Source: Microlunatus capsulatus (lineage in GTDB: Bacteria > Actinomycetota > Actinomycetes > Propionibacteriales > Propionibacteriaceae). From it: a DNA stretch of 64,000 nt. Below, piece by piece: positions 1-8,332 of this stretch. The DNA is taken from contig NZ_JAGIOB010000001.1 in NCBI RefSeq assembly GCF_017876495.1, positions 620,001 through 684,000 on the forward strand. The letters run 5' to 3'. Within the stretch, counting starts at the first letter, position 1; the number at the start of each line of letters is the position of its first letter. Under the pieces are notes generated by a model. The model was given only the letters and a program-made list of their open reading frames with translations. It made no database searches and was not told the origin of the DNA. A program made the translations under genes and the position numbers.

Positions 1-644
1 GCCTGGCCGCCGGCGATGGAGAAGCCGAACTTCTGGTCCTCGTGGGCGGTGGCGATGTACTCGTGGGTGTGGGCCTCGACACCGGTGGTGACCCGGACCA
101 TCACCCGGGCCCGGACCTCCAGCTCGGCCGCCAGGGCGGAGAGCCGCGCGACCTCGTCGAAGGAGTCGACGATGATCCGCCCGACGCCGGCGGTCAGGCC
201 CTGGCGCAGCTCGTCCAGGCTCTTGTTGTTGCCGTGCAGGCCCACCCGGGAGAGGTCGACGCCGGCGCGCTGGGCCACCGCGAGCTCCCCGCCGGTGCAG
301 ACGTCGAGCCCCAGCCCCTCCTCGCTGACCCAGCGGGCGACCGCGGTGCAGAGGAAGGACTTGGCGGCGTAGTAGACCTCCCAGCCGGCGAACGCCTCGG
401 CGAAGGTACGGGCCCGGGCGCGCAGGTCGTCCTCGTCGACGACGTACACGGGCGTGCCGCACCGCTCGGCCAGCTCGGTGACGCCGACCCCGGCGACGGT
501 GAGCACGCCGTCCTCGTCCTTGCGGACGCCGCGGCTCCACAGCCGCGGCAGCAGCGCGTTGACGTCGTCGGGCAGCGCCAGCCACCCCGGGGCGCGGGAG
601 GTCGCGTCGGCGTGGATCGAGCCGGCGACGTGGGTGTGGGTCAC
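1..644 (-). CDS. lysA: diaminopimelate decarboxylase, 5' part (cut by window edge)
   Basis: LysA is the PLP enzyme that decarboxylates meso-diaminopimelate to L-lysine, the last step of lysine synthesis in the cytoplasm. About 214 N-terminal residues are visible; the rest lies beyond position 1. The motif YYAAKSF carries the Schiff-base lysine, followed by LGLDVCTGGEL, GLHGNNKS and, near the edge, HTHEYIATAHEDQKFGFS, all typical of the fold-III alanine-racemase-like barrel. The GTG at 642-644 (VTHTHVAGSIHAD) is the best start because LysA proteins of actinobacteria begin with a short His-rich head like this. No clear ribosome site precedes it. Confidence 0.93.
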   Translation of the reverse strand, partial: MTHTHVAGSIHADATSRAPGWLALPDDVNALLPRLWSRGVRKDEDGVLTVAGVGVTELAERCGTPVYVVDEDDLRARARTFAEAFAGWEVYYAAKSFLCTAVARWVSEEGLGLDVCTGGELAVAQRAGVDLSRVGLHGNNKSLDELRQGLTAGVGRIIVDSFDEVARLSALAAELEVRARVMVRVTTGVEAHTHEYIATAHEDQKFGFSIAGGQ

Positions 645-733
645 GATGTCGAGCGTGCCAGACCGGATCCAGCCCGGCGGCGGCGCGCCGCGGGCTGGAC
701 GGTCCGGTGGCGCGGTCGGGCTCGGGACACTGG

Positions 734-739
734 TACATT
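734..739 (+). promoter_or_regulatory. putative -10 box for tRNA-Arg
   Basis: TACATT in an otherwise GC-rich stretch, about 45 nt before the mature tRNA. No convincing -35 partner is seen 17 bp upstream, so this is a tentative sigma-A type promoter. Confidence 0.4.
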
Positions 740-784
740 TCTCTTCGGCCCAGACGGGCTGGACGCCGGTCACCACCGGATCCG

Positions 785-856
785 GCCCCCGTAGCTCAGG
801 GGATAGAGCACCGCCCTCCGGAGGCGGTGGCGCAGGTTCGAATCCTGCCGGGGGCG
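785..856 (+). tRNA. tRNA-Arg(CCG)
   Basis: A complete 72-nt cloverleaf. The acceptor GCCCCCG pairs with CGGGGGC at 849-855 and the discriminator is G856. The anticodon stem CCGCC/GGCGG encloses the loop CTCCGGA, giving anticodon CCG, which reads the CGG arginine codon. The T arm is GCAGG-TTCGAAT-CCTGC. CCA is not encoded (CCG follows), as is common in actinobacteria. It sits between divergent lysA and the GH6 gene and has its own hairpin terminator. Confidence 0.97.
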
Positions 857-861
857 CCGAC

Positions 862-885
862 GAGGCGGGCGGAGACGCCCGCCTC
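862..885 (+). terminator. hairpin terminator after tRNA-Arg
   Basis: Perfect 10-bp stem GAGGCGGGCG/CGCCCGCCTC with a GAGA tetraloop, starting 6 nt after the tRNA. There is no U-tract, the usual form in high-GC actinobacteria. Confidence 0.7.
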
Positions 886-956
886 TGCTGCGTCCGGAGC
901 CCTCCACGCACAGGCCCACCGGCCCCGTCCACCCCACCGGCACCACCCGCTGGTCC

Positions 957-2018
957 ATGCTGGACCCCGTGGACCCCCGCCGCACCCGCCCGTCGGCGAT
1001 CGGGGTCGAGGGTGCCGGGAGCCCCCGACTCGTCGTCGCCCTCACCCTCGCCCTGCTGCTCGCCCTGCTGCTGGCCGTGTCCGGCTGCGGCTCGGGCGCC
1101 GGCTCCCAGCCCGCCAACCCGCTCGCCGGTGCCCGGCTGTGGGTGGACCCGCGCTCGACGGCGGCGCAGCAGGCGGACGCCTGGCGCGCTCGCGTCGGAC
1201 CGGCCGCCGACGCCGCCGTCGAGGCGGTGACGAGCCAGCCGGTGGCCACCTGGCTGGCCGGCCAGACCGACGACCCCTTCGACGAGGCCGTCCGGGTGAC
1301 GCAGTCCGCGGAGGTCGAGGCCGCGCTGCCGGTGCTGGTCGCTTACCACCGGCCCGGCCGCGACTGCGGCTCCTACTCCGCCGGGGGCTCGGCCGACGCC
1401 GACGCCTACCTCGCCTGGGTCGGCCGGCTGGCCGCCGGGATCGGCGACCGGCCGGCGCTGGTGGTGCTGGAGCCCGACGCGGTGGCCCAGGCCCTCAGCG
1501 GGACGTGCGGCAGCCCGGCGGACGCCGCGGGCGTCTACGCGCTGCTCGGCCGCGCCGTCGACGTGCTCGCCGAGCGGCCCGGCACCCGGGTCTACCTCGA
1601 CGCCGGGCACGCCGGCTGGGTCGGCGACCTCGACGCGCTCGCCGACGCCCTGCGGGCGAGCGGGGTCGGGCGCGCCGACGGGTTCAGCCTCAACGTCGCC
1701 AACTTCCAGACCACCGACGCCAGCGTCGCCTACGGCGAGCGGCTGTCCGCGCTGCTCGACGACGCCCAGTTCGTCGTCGACGTCTCGCGCAACGGGCGCG
1801 GGGCGCCGGCGGCCACCGAGGGCGTCGACGCCTGGTGCAACCCGCCCGGCGCCGCGCTGGGGGAGAACCCGCGGACCGGTCCGGACCGGGCGCTGGCGGT
1901 CGCCCTGCTCTGGGTCAAGGAGCCGGGCGCCTCCGACGGCAGCTGCCGGCCCGGCGAGCCGCCGGCCGGCGAGTTCTGGCCCGAGCAGGCCCAGCGGCTC
2001 GTCGACCAGCGGCCCTGA
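957..2018 (+). CDS. glycoside hydrolase family 6 lipoprotein (cellulase-like)
   Basis: 353 aa. An N-terminal hydrophobic stretch (residues 25-42) ends in the lipobox AVSGC with Cys44, so the protein should be anchored on the outer face of the membrane. The body has GH6 signatures: LWVDPRSTAAQQA near the start, DCGSYSAGG around the catalytic loop, LVVLEPDAVAQ with the conserved acid, YLDAGHAGW, and the C-terminal WVKEPG..DGSCRPGEPPAGEFWPE segment. GH6 enzymes are inverting endo- or exo-beta-1,4-glucanases. No carbohydrate-binding module is attached. Actinobacteria often keep small GH6 proteins without known cellulolysis, so the natural substrate is uncertain. The ATG at 957 is the first usable start; a later GTG is possible. 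Confidence 0.85.
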   Translation: MLDPVDPRRTRPSAIGVEGAGSPRLVVALTLALLLALLLAVSGCGSGAGSQPANPLAGARLWVDPRSTAAQQADAWRARVGPAADAAVEAVTSQPVATWLAGQTDDPFDEAVRVTQSAEVEAALPVLVAYHRPGRDCGSYSAGGSADADAYLAWVGRLAAGIGDRPALVVLEPDAVAQALSGTCGSPADAAGVYALLGRAVDVLAERPGTRVYLDAGHAGWVGDLDALADALRASGVGRADGFSLNVANFQTTDASVAYGERLSALLDDAQFVVDVSRNGRGAPAATEGVDAWCNPPGAALGENPRTGPDRALAVALLWVKEPGASDGSCRPGEPPAGEFWPEQAQRLVDQRP

Positions 2019-2119
2019 CCGCGGCGTCGGGACGCGCCCGAGCGCCCGCTCGCGCGCCCCGCGCGGAGGGGTCCGCGGTGGTAGATTCACCGCCCCCTGA
2101 CCCCGGACGGGAAGCTGCT

Positions 2120-3433
2120 GTGTCTGCGAACGCCCCTGCCCCCACCCGACCGGGTCCCGCCGGCCCCCTGCACCGGCTGGCCGCCTGGTGGGACGCCCGG
2201 CGAGGCGGGCCGACGCTGGCCCTGGCCTGGGTCCTCACCCGGCTGGCGGTGCTCGGCGTGCTCGCGCTGTTCGAGCGCTTCGTCGTCGGCGACGTCTTCT
2301 ACTACCACCGCAAGATCCGCGCCCTCTTCGACGTCGGCCTCGAGCGGACGCTCAACGAGTACCCGACGCCGGTCACCTGGCTGCTCTGGCTGCCCTACGG
2401 GGCCACCGGCGGCAACCGGGTGGGCTACCTGGTCGCGTTCATCGTCTTCATGCTCGCGCTCGACGCCGCCTTCACCCTGGCCCTGTACCGGGTGGCCGGG
2501 CGCCGGCACACCGGGGCGGCCGACTTCTGGCTGGCCTTCGTGCTGCTCATCGGCCCGCTGTCCTACCTGCGCTTCGACGTGCTGCCGGCCGTGCTCGCGG
2601 GAGGCGCGCTGCTGGCGGCCCGGCGCCGGCCCTGGGTCACCGGTGCGCTGACCGGGCTCGGTGCCGCGCTCAAGCTGTGGCCGGCGCTGCTGATCCCCGC
2701 CTTCCTGGCCCACCGGGCCGACCGGAAGCCGGCCGGCTGGGCGTTCGTCGGCGTCGGCTTCGGGCTGGCGGCGGTCAGCCTCGTCGCCGGCGGCTGGTCG
2801 CGGCTCGTCTCCCCGCTCACCTGGCAGTCCGACCGCGGCCTGCAGATCGAGTCGGTCTGGGCGACGCCGGTGATGGTCGCCCGCGCGCTCGCGCCGGGCC
2901 GCTGGCTGGTCGACATCTCCAAGTACCAGGCGTACGAGATCTTCGGGCCCTCGGTCGCGCTCTGGCTGGGCGTCGCCACCGCCGCCACCGTCGCCGGGCT
3001 CGTCGTCATCGTGGCCCTCTACCTGCGCGCCTTCCGCAACCCGGCCCCCGGCGCGATGGCCGTCGGCCTGGTGGTGCTGGCCACGGTCGCGGTGATGACG
3101 GTGACCAACAAGACCCTCAGCCCGCAGTACCTGCTGTGGCTGGGCGGGCCGATGGCCGGCCTGCTGCTGCTGGCCCGGTACGGCACGCCCGCCGAGCGCT
3201 CGCAGATGCGCGGCCTGGCCGCCTTCCTGCTGGTGCTGGCCCTGCTCACGCACCTGGTCTACCCGCTCTTCTACGACGGCCTGCTGGGCCGCCTCGGACA
3301 CCCCATGGTGGTCGCCGCGACCGTCGTCACCACGGTGCGCAACCTCGCCCTCGTCGTCTTCACGGTCCGGGTGGTGCAGCTGGCCTGGCGCTGGCTGGGC
3401 GCCCCGGCGGGCGACCGCGCCCTCGTCCGCTGA
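2120..3433 (+). CDS. GT87 (DUF2029) membrane glycosyltransferase, polyprenol-mannose type
   Basis: 437 aa polytopic membrane protein. The reading frame is open far upstream, but protein-like sequence begins at the GTG at 2120 (VSANAPAPT), preceded by a purine-rich GGACGGGAAG. About ten hydrophobic segments follow. Motifs include RFVVGDVFYYHRKIR in the first periplasmic loop, LSYLRFDVLPAVLAGGALL, GALTGLGAALKLWPALLIP and TNKTLSPQYLLWL, all characteristic of the GT87/MptC-like alpha-mannosyltransferase family that builds lipoglycans from polyprenyl-phosphomannose. Donor and product here are inferred from the family. The gene is alone, ending at a bidirectional terminator. Confidence 0.85.
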   Translation: MSANAPAPTRPGPAGPLHRLAAWWDARRGGPTLALAWVLTRLAVLGVLALFERFVVGDVFYYHRKIRALFDVGLERTLNEYPTPVTWLLWLPYGATGGNRVGYLVAFIVFMLALDAAFTLALYRVAGRRHTGAADFWLAFVLLIGPLSYLRFDVLPAVLAGGALLAARRRPWVTGALTGLGAALKLWPALLIPAFLAHRADRKPAGWAFVGVGFGLAAVSLVAGGWSRLVSPLTWQSDRGLQIESVWATPVMVARALAPGRWLVDISKYQAYEIFGPSVALWLGVATAATVAGLVVIVALYLRAFRNPAPGAMAVGLVVLATVAVMTVTNKTLSPQYLLWLGGPMAGLLLLARYGTPAERSQMRGLAAFLLVLALLTHLVYPLFYDGLLGRLGHPMVVAATVVTTVRNLALVVFTVRVVQLAWRWLGAPAGDRALVR

Positions 3434-3482
3434 CCGCGGCCCCGCACCCCGGCCCGCGCACGCCGACGACCCCGGGGCACGA

Positions 3483-3518
3483 CGACGCCCCGCCACCCGG
3501 AGGGGTGACGGGGCGTCG
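3483..3518. terminator. bidirectional hairpin between convergent genes
   Basis: Near-perfect 16-bp stem, left arm 3483-3498 (CGACGCCCCGCCACCC) and right arm 3503-3518, one C/A mismatch, loop GGAG. It separates the GT87 gene from the convergent sugar ABC operon and can serve both strands. Confidence 0.75.
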
Positions 3519-3538
3519 CGGTGAGCCCTGGGGTGCGG

Positions 3539-4441
3539 CTACTTGGACGTGCCCTGGGACACCGAGCCCTGCAGCTGGCGCTGGAAGATCACGTAGACCA
3601 CGAGCACCGGCGTCACGGTGATCACCACGGCCGCGAACAGCGCGCCGAAGTCGACGGCGTAGCCCGCCTGGGAGGCGAAGGACGCCATCCGCTGCGACAG
3701 CACGTAGTTGGCGACGTTGGTGTTCAGCGCTACCGGGATGAGGAACTGGTTCCACAACCCGAGGAAGTTGAAGATCAGCACCGAGGTGAGGCCGTTCTTC
3801 GCCATCGGCAGCATGACGAGGAAGAACGTCTTCCACTCCCCCGCCCCGTCCAGCGCGGCCGCCTCGGCGATCTCGTCCGGCAGGGTCTTGAAGAAGGAGA
3901 ACAGGAAGAACACCGTGAACGGCAGCGCGAACGCCACGTAGGTGATGATCAGCCCGGGCAGCGTGTTGAGCAGCCCGAAGTTCTTCAGGGTGAAGAACAG
4001 CGGCACGATGGCGAGGAAGATCGGGAACGTCAGCCCCGCGAGCATCGCGTAGTAGACGAGCCGGTTGCCGGGGAACGAGAACCGGGCCAGCACGTAGGCG
4101 CACATGGCGCCGAGGATCATCACCAGCACCAGCGCGGAGCCCACGACGATGATCGTGTTGAGGAACGCGCTGCCGATGCCGGCGGTGGTCCAGGCGTTCA
4201 CGTAGTTGACGAAGTTGAACGACGTCGGGAACGTGAAGGGGGACGAGAAGATCTGGCTGGTCGTCTTGAACGACGTCATGAACGTCCACAGCAGCGGCAG
4301 CACGACGATCAGCGACCACAGGACGAGCACCCCGTGCGAGACGCCGCCGAAGACCTTCTCCCCCGCCGGGACCTGGCTGCGCCGCCGCGGCGGGTCGGAC
4401 CGGTCGTCGGTGCGGGGCTGGTCGAGCTGGGTGGCGGTCAC
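3539..4441 (-). CDS. ngcG: carbohydrate ABC transporter permease, MalG/NgcG type
   Basis: 300 aa inner-membrane permease with six predicted helices. A charged cytoplasmic N-terminus (residues 1-35) precedes the first helix VLVLWSLIVVLPLLW. The EAA loop EIAEAAALDGAGEWKTFFLVMLP, which docks the ATPase, sits in the last third. It is the third gene of a three-gene operon; its ATG overlaps the preceding permease stop by 4 bp. The operon has no ATPase gene, as in Streptomyces ngcEFG and other CUT1 systems served by a shared MsiK-type ATPase encoded elsewhere. The symbol rests mainly on the partner binding protein. Confidence 0.8.
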   Translation of the reverse strand: MTATQLDQPRTDDRSDPPRRRSQVPAGEKVFGGVSHGVLVLWSLIVVLPLLWTFMTSFKTTSQIFSSPFTFPTSFNFVNYVNAWTTAGIGSAFLNTIIVVGSALVLVMILGAMCAYVLARFSFPGNRLVYYAMLAGLTFPIFLAIVPLFFTLKNFGLLNTLPGLIITYVAFALPFTVFFLFSFFKTLPDEIAEAAALDGAGEWKTFFLVMLPMAKNGLTSVLIFNFLGLWNQFLIPVALNTNVANYVLSQRMASFASQAGYAVDFGALFAAVVITVTPVLVVYVIFQRQLQGSVSQGTSK

Positions 4442-5430
4442 CGGGTCTCCTCCTTGCCGCCGAGCAGGCGGTTCACGAGGAACACCAGGCCGGAGAAGGC
4501 CAGGGTGACCACCGCGAGGACGACGCCCATGGCGCAGGCCACGCCGAACTGGCCCTTGGTGAACGCCGTCGTCAGCAGCTGCTGCGACATCACCAGGGTC
4601 GAGTTGTTCGGCCCGCCGCCGGGGTTCAGCGCGGCCATGTAGACGAACGCGTCGAGGGCGAGGATGCCCATGTACACGTAGGCCGTCTGCACGTTGTCGC
4701 GGATCAGCGGGACGGTGATGCTGACCGCGGTCCGCAGCCGGCCGGCGCCGTCGATGCGGGCGGCCTCGAAGATCTCGGCCGGGATGCCCTTGATGGCGGC
4801 CACGAACAGCACCATGTAGAAGCCCACGAAGCCCCAGACGATGACGAAGATCGTGGCCGGCATGGCCGTCCGCTCGTCACCCAGCCAGGGGAAGGAGGCG
4901 GCGCTGTCGACGCCGACCCGGGTCAGCAGCCCGTTGAGGATGCCGGCGCTGGGGTCGTAGATCCGGCTCCACATGATGCCGATGACGATGGCCGGGATGA
5001 CGTAGGGGAAGAAGGAGACGACGCGGTAGAAGTCCGAGCCCTTCAGCCCCCGGGTCTGGCCGCGGCTGCTGCCGCCGACGGTGAGCAGGGACGCCAGCGC
5101 CAGGGCCAGCACGATCGTCACCAGCGGCAGCACCACCACGAGGATGATGTTGTTCCGCATGGCCCGCAGGAAGATCGAGTCCGTCAGCACCCGGGTGTAG
5201 TTGTCCAGCCCGACGAAGGTCTGGGTGGGGGTGAACCCGCTCCAGCTCGTCAGCGAGTAGTACACCGCCTGCAGGAACGGCGACACCACGAAGATCACGT
5301 AGATCGCCAGCGGCACCCCGAGGAACACCAGCATGAAGCTGACCCGGTCCAGGGTCAGCTTCCGCCGGCGCGGCCGGGCAGGGACGGCGGCGCCCCTGCC
5401 CGGCTGCAGCGGTGTGACGACCGCGGTCAC
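4438..5430 (-). CDS. ngcF: carbohydrate ABC transporter permease, MalF/NgcF type
   Basis: 330 aa. Helix 1 (FMLVFLGVPLAIYVIFVVSP) is followed by the long loop typical of MalF-type subunits (YYSLTSWSGFTPTQTFVGLDNYTRVL) and five more helices. The EAA loop is EIFEAARIDGAGRLRTAVSITVPL. The frame continues open upstream, but the GTG at 5428-5430 overlaps the binding-protein stop as GTGA, so this start is chosen. It forms the membrane channel together with the next gene, with which it overlaps by ATGA. Confidence 0.82.
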   Translation of the reverse strand: MTAVVTPLQPGRGAAVPARPRRRKLTLDRVSFMLVFLGVPLAIYVIFVVSPFLQAVYYSLTSWSGFTPTQTFVGLDNYTRVLTDSIFLRAMRNNIILVVVLPLVTIVLALALASLLTVGGSSRGQTRGLKGSDFYRVVSFFPYVIPAIVIGIMWSRIYDPSAGILNGLLTRVGVDSAASFPWLGDERTAMPATIFVIVWGFVGFYMVLFVAAIKGIPAEIFEAARIDGAGRLRTAVSITVPLIRDNVQTAYVYMGILALDAFVYMAALNPGGGPNNSTLVMSQQLLTTAFTKGQFGVACAMGVVLAVVTLAFSGLVFLVNRLLGGKEETR

Positions 5431-6839
5431 TTCACCTCGATCTTCTTGACCGAGTCGTCCTTCGCCACCTTGTCCGTGATCCCCTGCAGGCCCTTGGTCA
5501 GGGTCGCGACGTCGGACTTGCCGTCGAGGAAGGTGTTCCAGACGACGAGCTGGTCGGTGTTCAGGCCGTAGTAGTCGACGAACTGCCAGGAGAAGATGTT
5601 GGTCCCGGCCGCCTCCAGCAGCGTGGTCTGGCTGACCAGCGCGGTGGAGCCGAAGCCGTCGGCGGGCACCGTGCCCTTGACGATCGTCGGGGCCAGCAGC
5701 TCCTTGGCGAAGTTGGTGGCCGCGTCCTTGCTGAGCATGACGCGCAGCAGCTCCTTGCCGCCGGCCACGTTCGCGGCCTGCGAGGGCACGACGAACGGCT
5801 CGCCGGCGGTGCTGTGCAGCGCCTCGTAGGGCAGCGAGCTGCCCGAGGTGACGGTCGGCTCGGCCGCACCGGTCATGTCGAAGCCGGACTTGGTCTGGTC
5901 CTTCATCTCGTTCTCGATCCAGCTGCCCGAGGGGTAGAGGACCGCGTCCTGGTCGTTGCTCCACTGGGCCTGCGCCGCGGTGAACTGCGTGCCCGAGCCA
6001 CCCGGCTTGAAGTAGCCGGCGTCGATGATCTTCTTCATGCCCTCGAACACCGACTGGACGGCCGGCTTGGACCAGCAGTCGGGCTCCAGGTTCTCCAGCG
6101 CCAGCCGGACCTCGTCGCCGCCCTCCTTGATGGCCGACGCGATGGCGAGCGTCTGGTAGTAGGTGGCCGCCTCCTTGCCCCAGGCGAAGAGGTACTTGCC
6201 CTTCTCCTTGGCCTTGGTGCCCAGCTCGTAGGCCTCGTCCCAGGTCTTGGGCGGGGTCCAGCCGTTCTCCTCGAACAGCGACGCCGAGTACCAGAGCGCG
6301 TAGACCGTGAGCACGTAGTTCAGGGCGGCGAACTTGCCGTCGAAGGTGCCCGGCTCCACGACGCCGTCGTAGAGGGTCTCGCGGATCGTCGTGCCCTCGA
6401 GGTTCGGGGCGTCGATGACCGAGGTGAGGTCCTCCAGCTGGTCGACGATCGTGCTGATGCCGATCGCGTTGGCGCCGGAGTTGTCGATCAGGTCGGGCGG
6501 GTTGCCGCCGACGAAGCGGGGCTGCAGCTCCTGGGCGATCTGGGTCGACGGCGAGACCTTCGCCGTCGCGTTCGGGTGCGCCTCCTTGAACTTCGTCGCC
6601 GCGAAGGTGACGTAGTCGGTGCCGTAGCCGCCGTTGAAGATGACCGCGTCGACGGTGGAGCCGTCGGCCACGCCGAAGGGGTTCTCGGCCGAGACCGCGC
6701 CGGTCGGGCCCGAGCTGGCCGCGGGCTCGCCGCCACCGGCCGCACAGGAGGCCAGTCCCCCGGCCACCGGGGTGAGGGCGGCGGCGGTCAGCGCGATGCG
6801 CAGGAAGTGCCGGCGCTGCAGGGTTCGTGAGGTGTCCAT
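5427..6839 (-). CDS. ngcE: N-acetylglucosamine/diacetylchitobiose ABC binding lipoprotein
   Basis: 470 aa. The N-terminus has a twin-arginine motif (QRRHFLR, Arg9-Arg10) and a lipobox LASC with Cys32, so it is probably a Tat-exported lipoprotein. The mature part resembles NgcE: ENPFGVADGSTVDAVIFNGG, then ELQPRFVGGNPPDLIDNSGA, YVLTVYALWYS, LEPDCWSKPAVQ, SGSWIENEMKDQ and AGEPFVVPSQAANV. These are the hallmarks of the Streptomyces GlcNAc/chitobiose receptor. It is the first gene of the operon. The divergent neighbour is a GlcNAc kinase, which supports the substrate call. The upstream extension of the reading frame lacks a signal sequence, so ATG 6839 is preferred. Confidence 0.8.
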   Translation of the reverse strand: MDTSRTLQRRHFLRIALTAAALTPVAGGLASCAAGGGEPAASSGPTGAVSAENPFGVADGSTVDAVIFNGGYGTDYVTFAATKFKEAHPNATAKVSPSTQIAQELQPRFVGGNPPDLIDNSGANAIGISTIVDQLEDLTSVIDAPNLEGTTIRETLYDGVVEPGTFDGKFAALNYVLTVYALWYSASLFEENGWTPPKTWDEAYELGTKAKEKGKYLFAWGKEAATYYQTLAIASAIKEGGDEVRLALENLEPDCWSKPAVQSVFEGMKKIIDAGYFKPGGSGTQFTAAQAQWSNDQDAVLYPSGSWIENEMKDQTKSGFDMTGAAEPTVTSGSSLPYEALHSTAGEPFVVPSQAANVAGGKELLRVMLSKDAATNFAKELLAPTIVKGTVPADGFGSTALVSQTTLLEAAGTNIFSWQFVDYYGLNTDQLVVWNTFLDGKSDVATLTKGLQGITDKVAKDDSVKKIEVK

Positions 6840-7123
6840 GTGCTGCCTTTCATCGGTGTGCGGGACTGGACCGCGGGGAGGTGACCGGACGGTGCGCGTG
6901 ACCCACCGGGTCCCGGTGCCCCACTCCACCCTGCGGGCGCCCTCTCGGCGCCGCCGCCACGCCGGTGGGCGCGAGCGCGCCGGGGACGTGGTGGGTAGCG
7001 TGGTCTCGGTGACCGGGCCGGCGGGGACGGCGTCGCGGACGGCGACACGCAGGAGCTCTGCGAAGGCGCTGCACCGGACTCCTCTCGCCCCGTCGAAGTA
7101 CCGACACTCAAACACAGATGCGC

Positions 7124-7164
7124 GAGTTTTGCAGTATGTGGGCTAGAACTTGCACGAACTTGCA
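7124..7164. promoter_or_regulatory. three phased TTGCA boxes between ngcE and the sugar kinase
   Basis: The 373-bp gap between the divergent starts holds a perfect 9-bp direct repeat GAACTTGCA at 7146-7154 and 7156-7164, and a third TTGCA at 7129-7133. The TTGCA cores start at 7129, 7150 and 7160, spaced 21 and 10 bp, so they face the same side of the helix. It is a likely operator for the sugar regulon. No DasR dre-like site is evident. The remaining 6840-7120 shows only a weak GGTC/GACC inverted repeat at 7002-7014. Confidence 0.5.
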
Positions 7165-7212
7165 ACACCGCCGACACATTCGGGCTCTCGAGGCCGAGGA
7201 GGAGCGTTCCTG

Positions 7213-8151
7213 ATGGCCGATCTGGTCCTCGGCGCGGACGTCGGCGGCACCTCCACCCGGGTCGCCGTGGTCGACCTCGACGGCCACGTGCTCGCCGTCG
7301 CCTCGGGCGGCCCGGGCAACCCCAACCTCGTCGGCGTCGCGGGCTCGGCGGCCGAGATCCGCGGGGCGGCCGAGCGCGCCCTGGCCGGGCTGGACGGCAC
7401 CGTCCGCGGCGCCGTCGTCGGGCTCGCGGGAGGGTCCGTCGCCGCCGCCGACCCCACCTTCCTGCCCGCGGCGCTGCCCGCGGGGCTGGACGCGCCCGCC
7501 GTGCTGGTCTCCGACCTGGCCGTCGGGTTCTCCTCGGCGACCCCGGCCGACGAGGGCTGCATGATCATCGCCGGCACCGGAGCCGTCGCCGGCCGGGTCG
7601 TCGGGGACGCGCTGCACGCCCGGCGGGACGGCTGGGGGTACCTCCTGGGCGACCGGGGCTCGGGCTTCTGGCTGGGCCGGGCGGCGGTCCGGGCGACGCT
7701 GGAGGTGCTCGACGAGGGTCGGCCGCCCACCCCCCTCACCGCCGCCGTGCTGGCCGAGGCCGGGGCGGGGGGCTACCTCGACCTCGTGCAGGCCTGCTAC
7801 ACGCACCCGCCCACCTGGCTGGCGCGGTTCGCGCCGCTGGTCAGCCGGCACGCCGAGGACGACCCCGTGGCCGGCGCGATCGCCGACGCCGCCGCCGACC
7901 TGCTGGCCGCCACGCTCGCCACCCTCGACCCCCGGCCGGGCGAGCCCGTGGTCCTCGGCGGCTCGGTGCTGGCGACGCCGGGGCCGGTCCGCGACCGCTT
8001 CGCCGCCCGCGTCGCCCCGGGGCTGGAGCTGCTGAGCGCCGAGTCGGGCCTGGTGGGGGCCACCTGGATCGCGAGCCGCCGGCTGGGGCGGGCCTCGGCC
8101 GCGCTGCACGCGCGGCTGGTGGCGACCCTGGGCGCCGCGTCCCGGCGCTGA
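7213..8151 (+). CDS. N-acetylglucosamine kinase, BadF/BadG/BcrA/BcrD ATPase family
   Basis: 312 aa cytoplasmic sugar kinase of the ASKHA fold. Phosphate-1 loop LGADVGGTSTRVAVVD is at the N-terminus, the sugar-binding/catalytic LVSDLAVGFSS in the middle, then phosphate-2 IIAGTGAVAGRVV and the family signature RRDGWGYLLGDRGSGFWLG seen in mammalian and bacterial GlcNAc kinases. The ATG at 7213 follows an ideal GAGGAGGAG site 8 nt upstream; the in-frame start at 7150 would add a non-homologous head lying inside the operator repeats. It likely phosphorylates imported GlcNAc to GlcNAc-6-phosphate. A glucosamine kinase role is the main alternative. Confidence 0.82.
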   Translation: MADLVLGADVGGTSTRVAVVDLDGHVLAVASGGPGNPNLVGVAGSAAEIRGAAERALAGLDGTVRGAVVGLAGGSVAAADPTFLPAALPAGLDAPAVLVSDLAVGFSSATPADEGCMIIAGTGAVAGRVVGDALHARRDGWGYLLGDRGSGFWLGRAAVRATLEVLDEGRPPTPLTAAVLAEAGAGGYLDLVQACYTHPPTWLARFAPLVSRHAEDDPVAGAIADAAADLLAATLATLDPRPGEPVVLGGSVLATPGPVRDRFAARVAPGLELLSAESGLVGATWIASRRLGRASAALHARLVATLGAASRR

Positions 8152-8332
8152 CGCGGGCCCCGCCCCACGACACCGCGCACCAGTCGCACGCTGGTCTGCT
8201 CGGTGTGGGTAACCTAGCCCTGGGCTTGCCCGGAATGCGTACGGAATCGTGTTGGCGTGCAGCCTGAACGGCGGACCACACCCGCACCCGACGCAGTTCG
8301 ACAATCGCACGGAAGAAGGCGACCAGGCCACC

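Noticed and set aside
770-1249. Minus-strand 159-codon frame with RQDSNLRHRL motif
   Set aside because: It is antisense to tRNA-Arg and the GH6 signal peptide; the DSNLRH-type motif is a well-known artefact of translating tRNA genes.
2087-3496. 469-codon minus-strand frame over the GT87 gene
   Set aside because: Composition is Gln/Arg/Gly/Asp-rich without any domain; the opposite strand encodes a clear membrane protein.
7002-7014. GGTCTCGGTGACC as a possible GntR/DasR-type site
   Set aside because: Only four bases per arm match and it does not fit the dre consensus; frequent by chance at this GC content.
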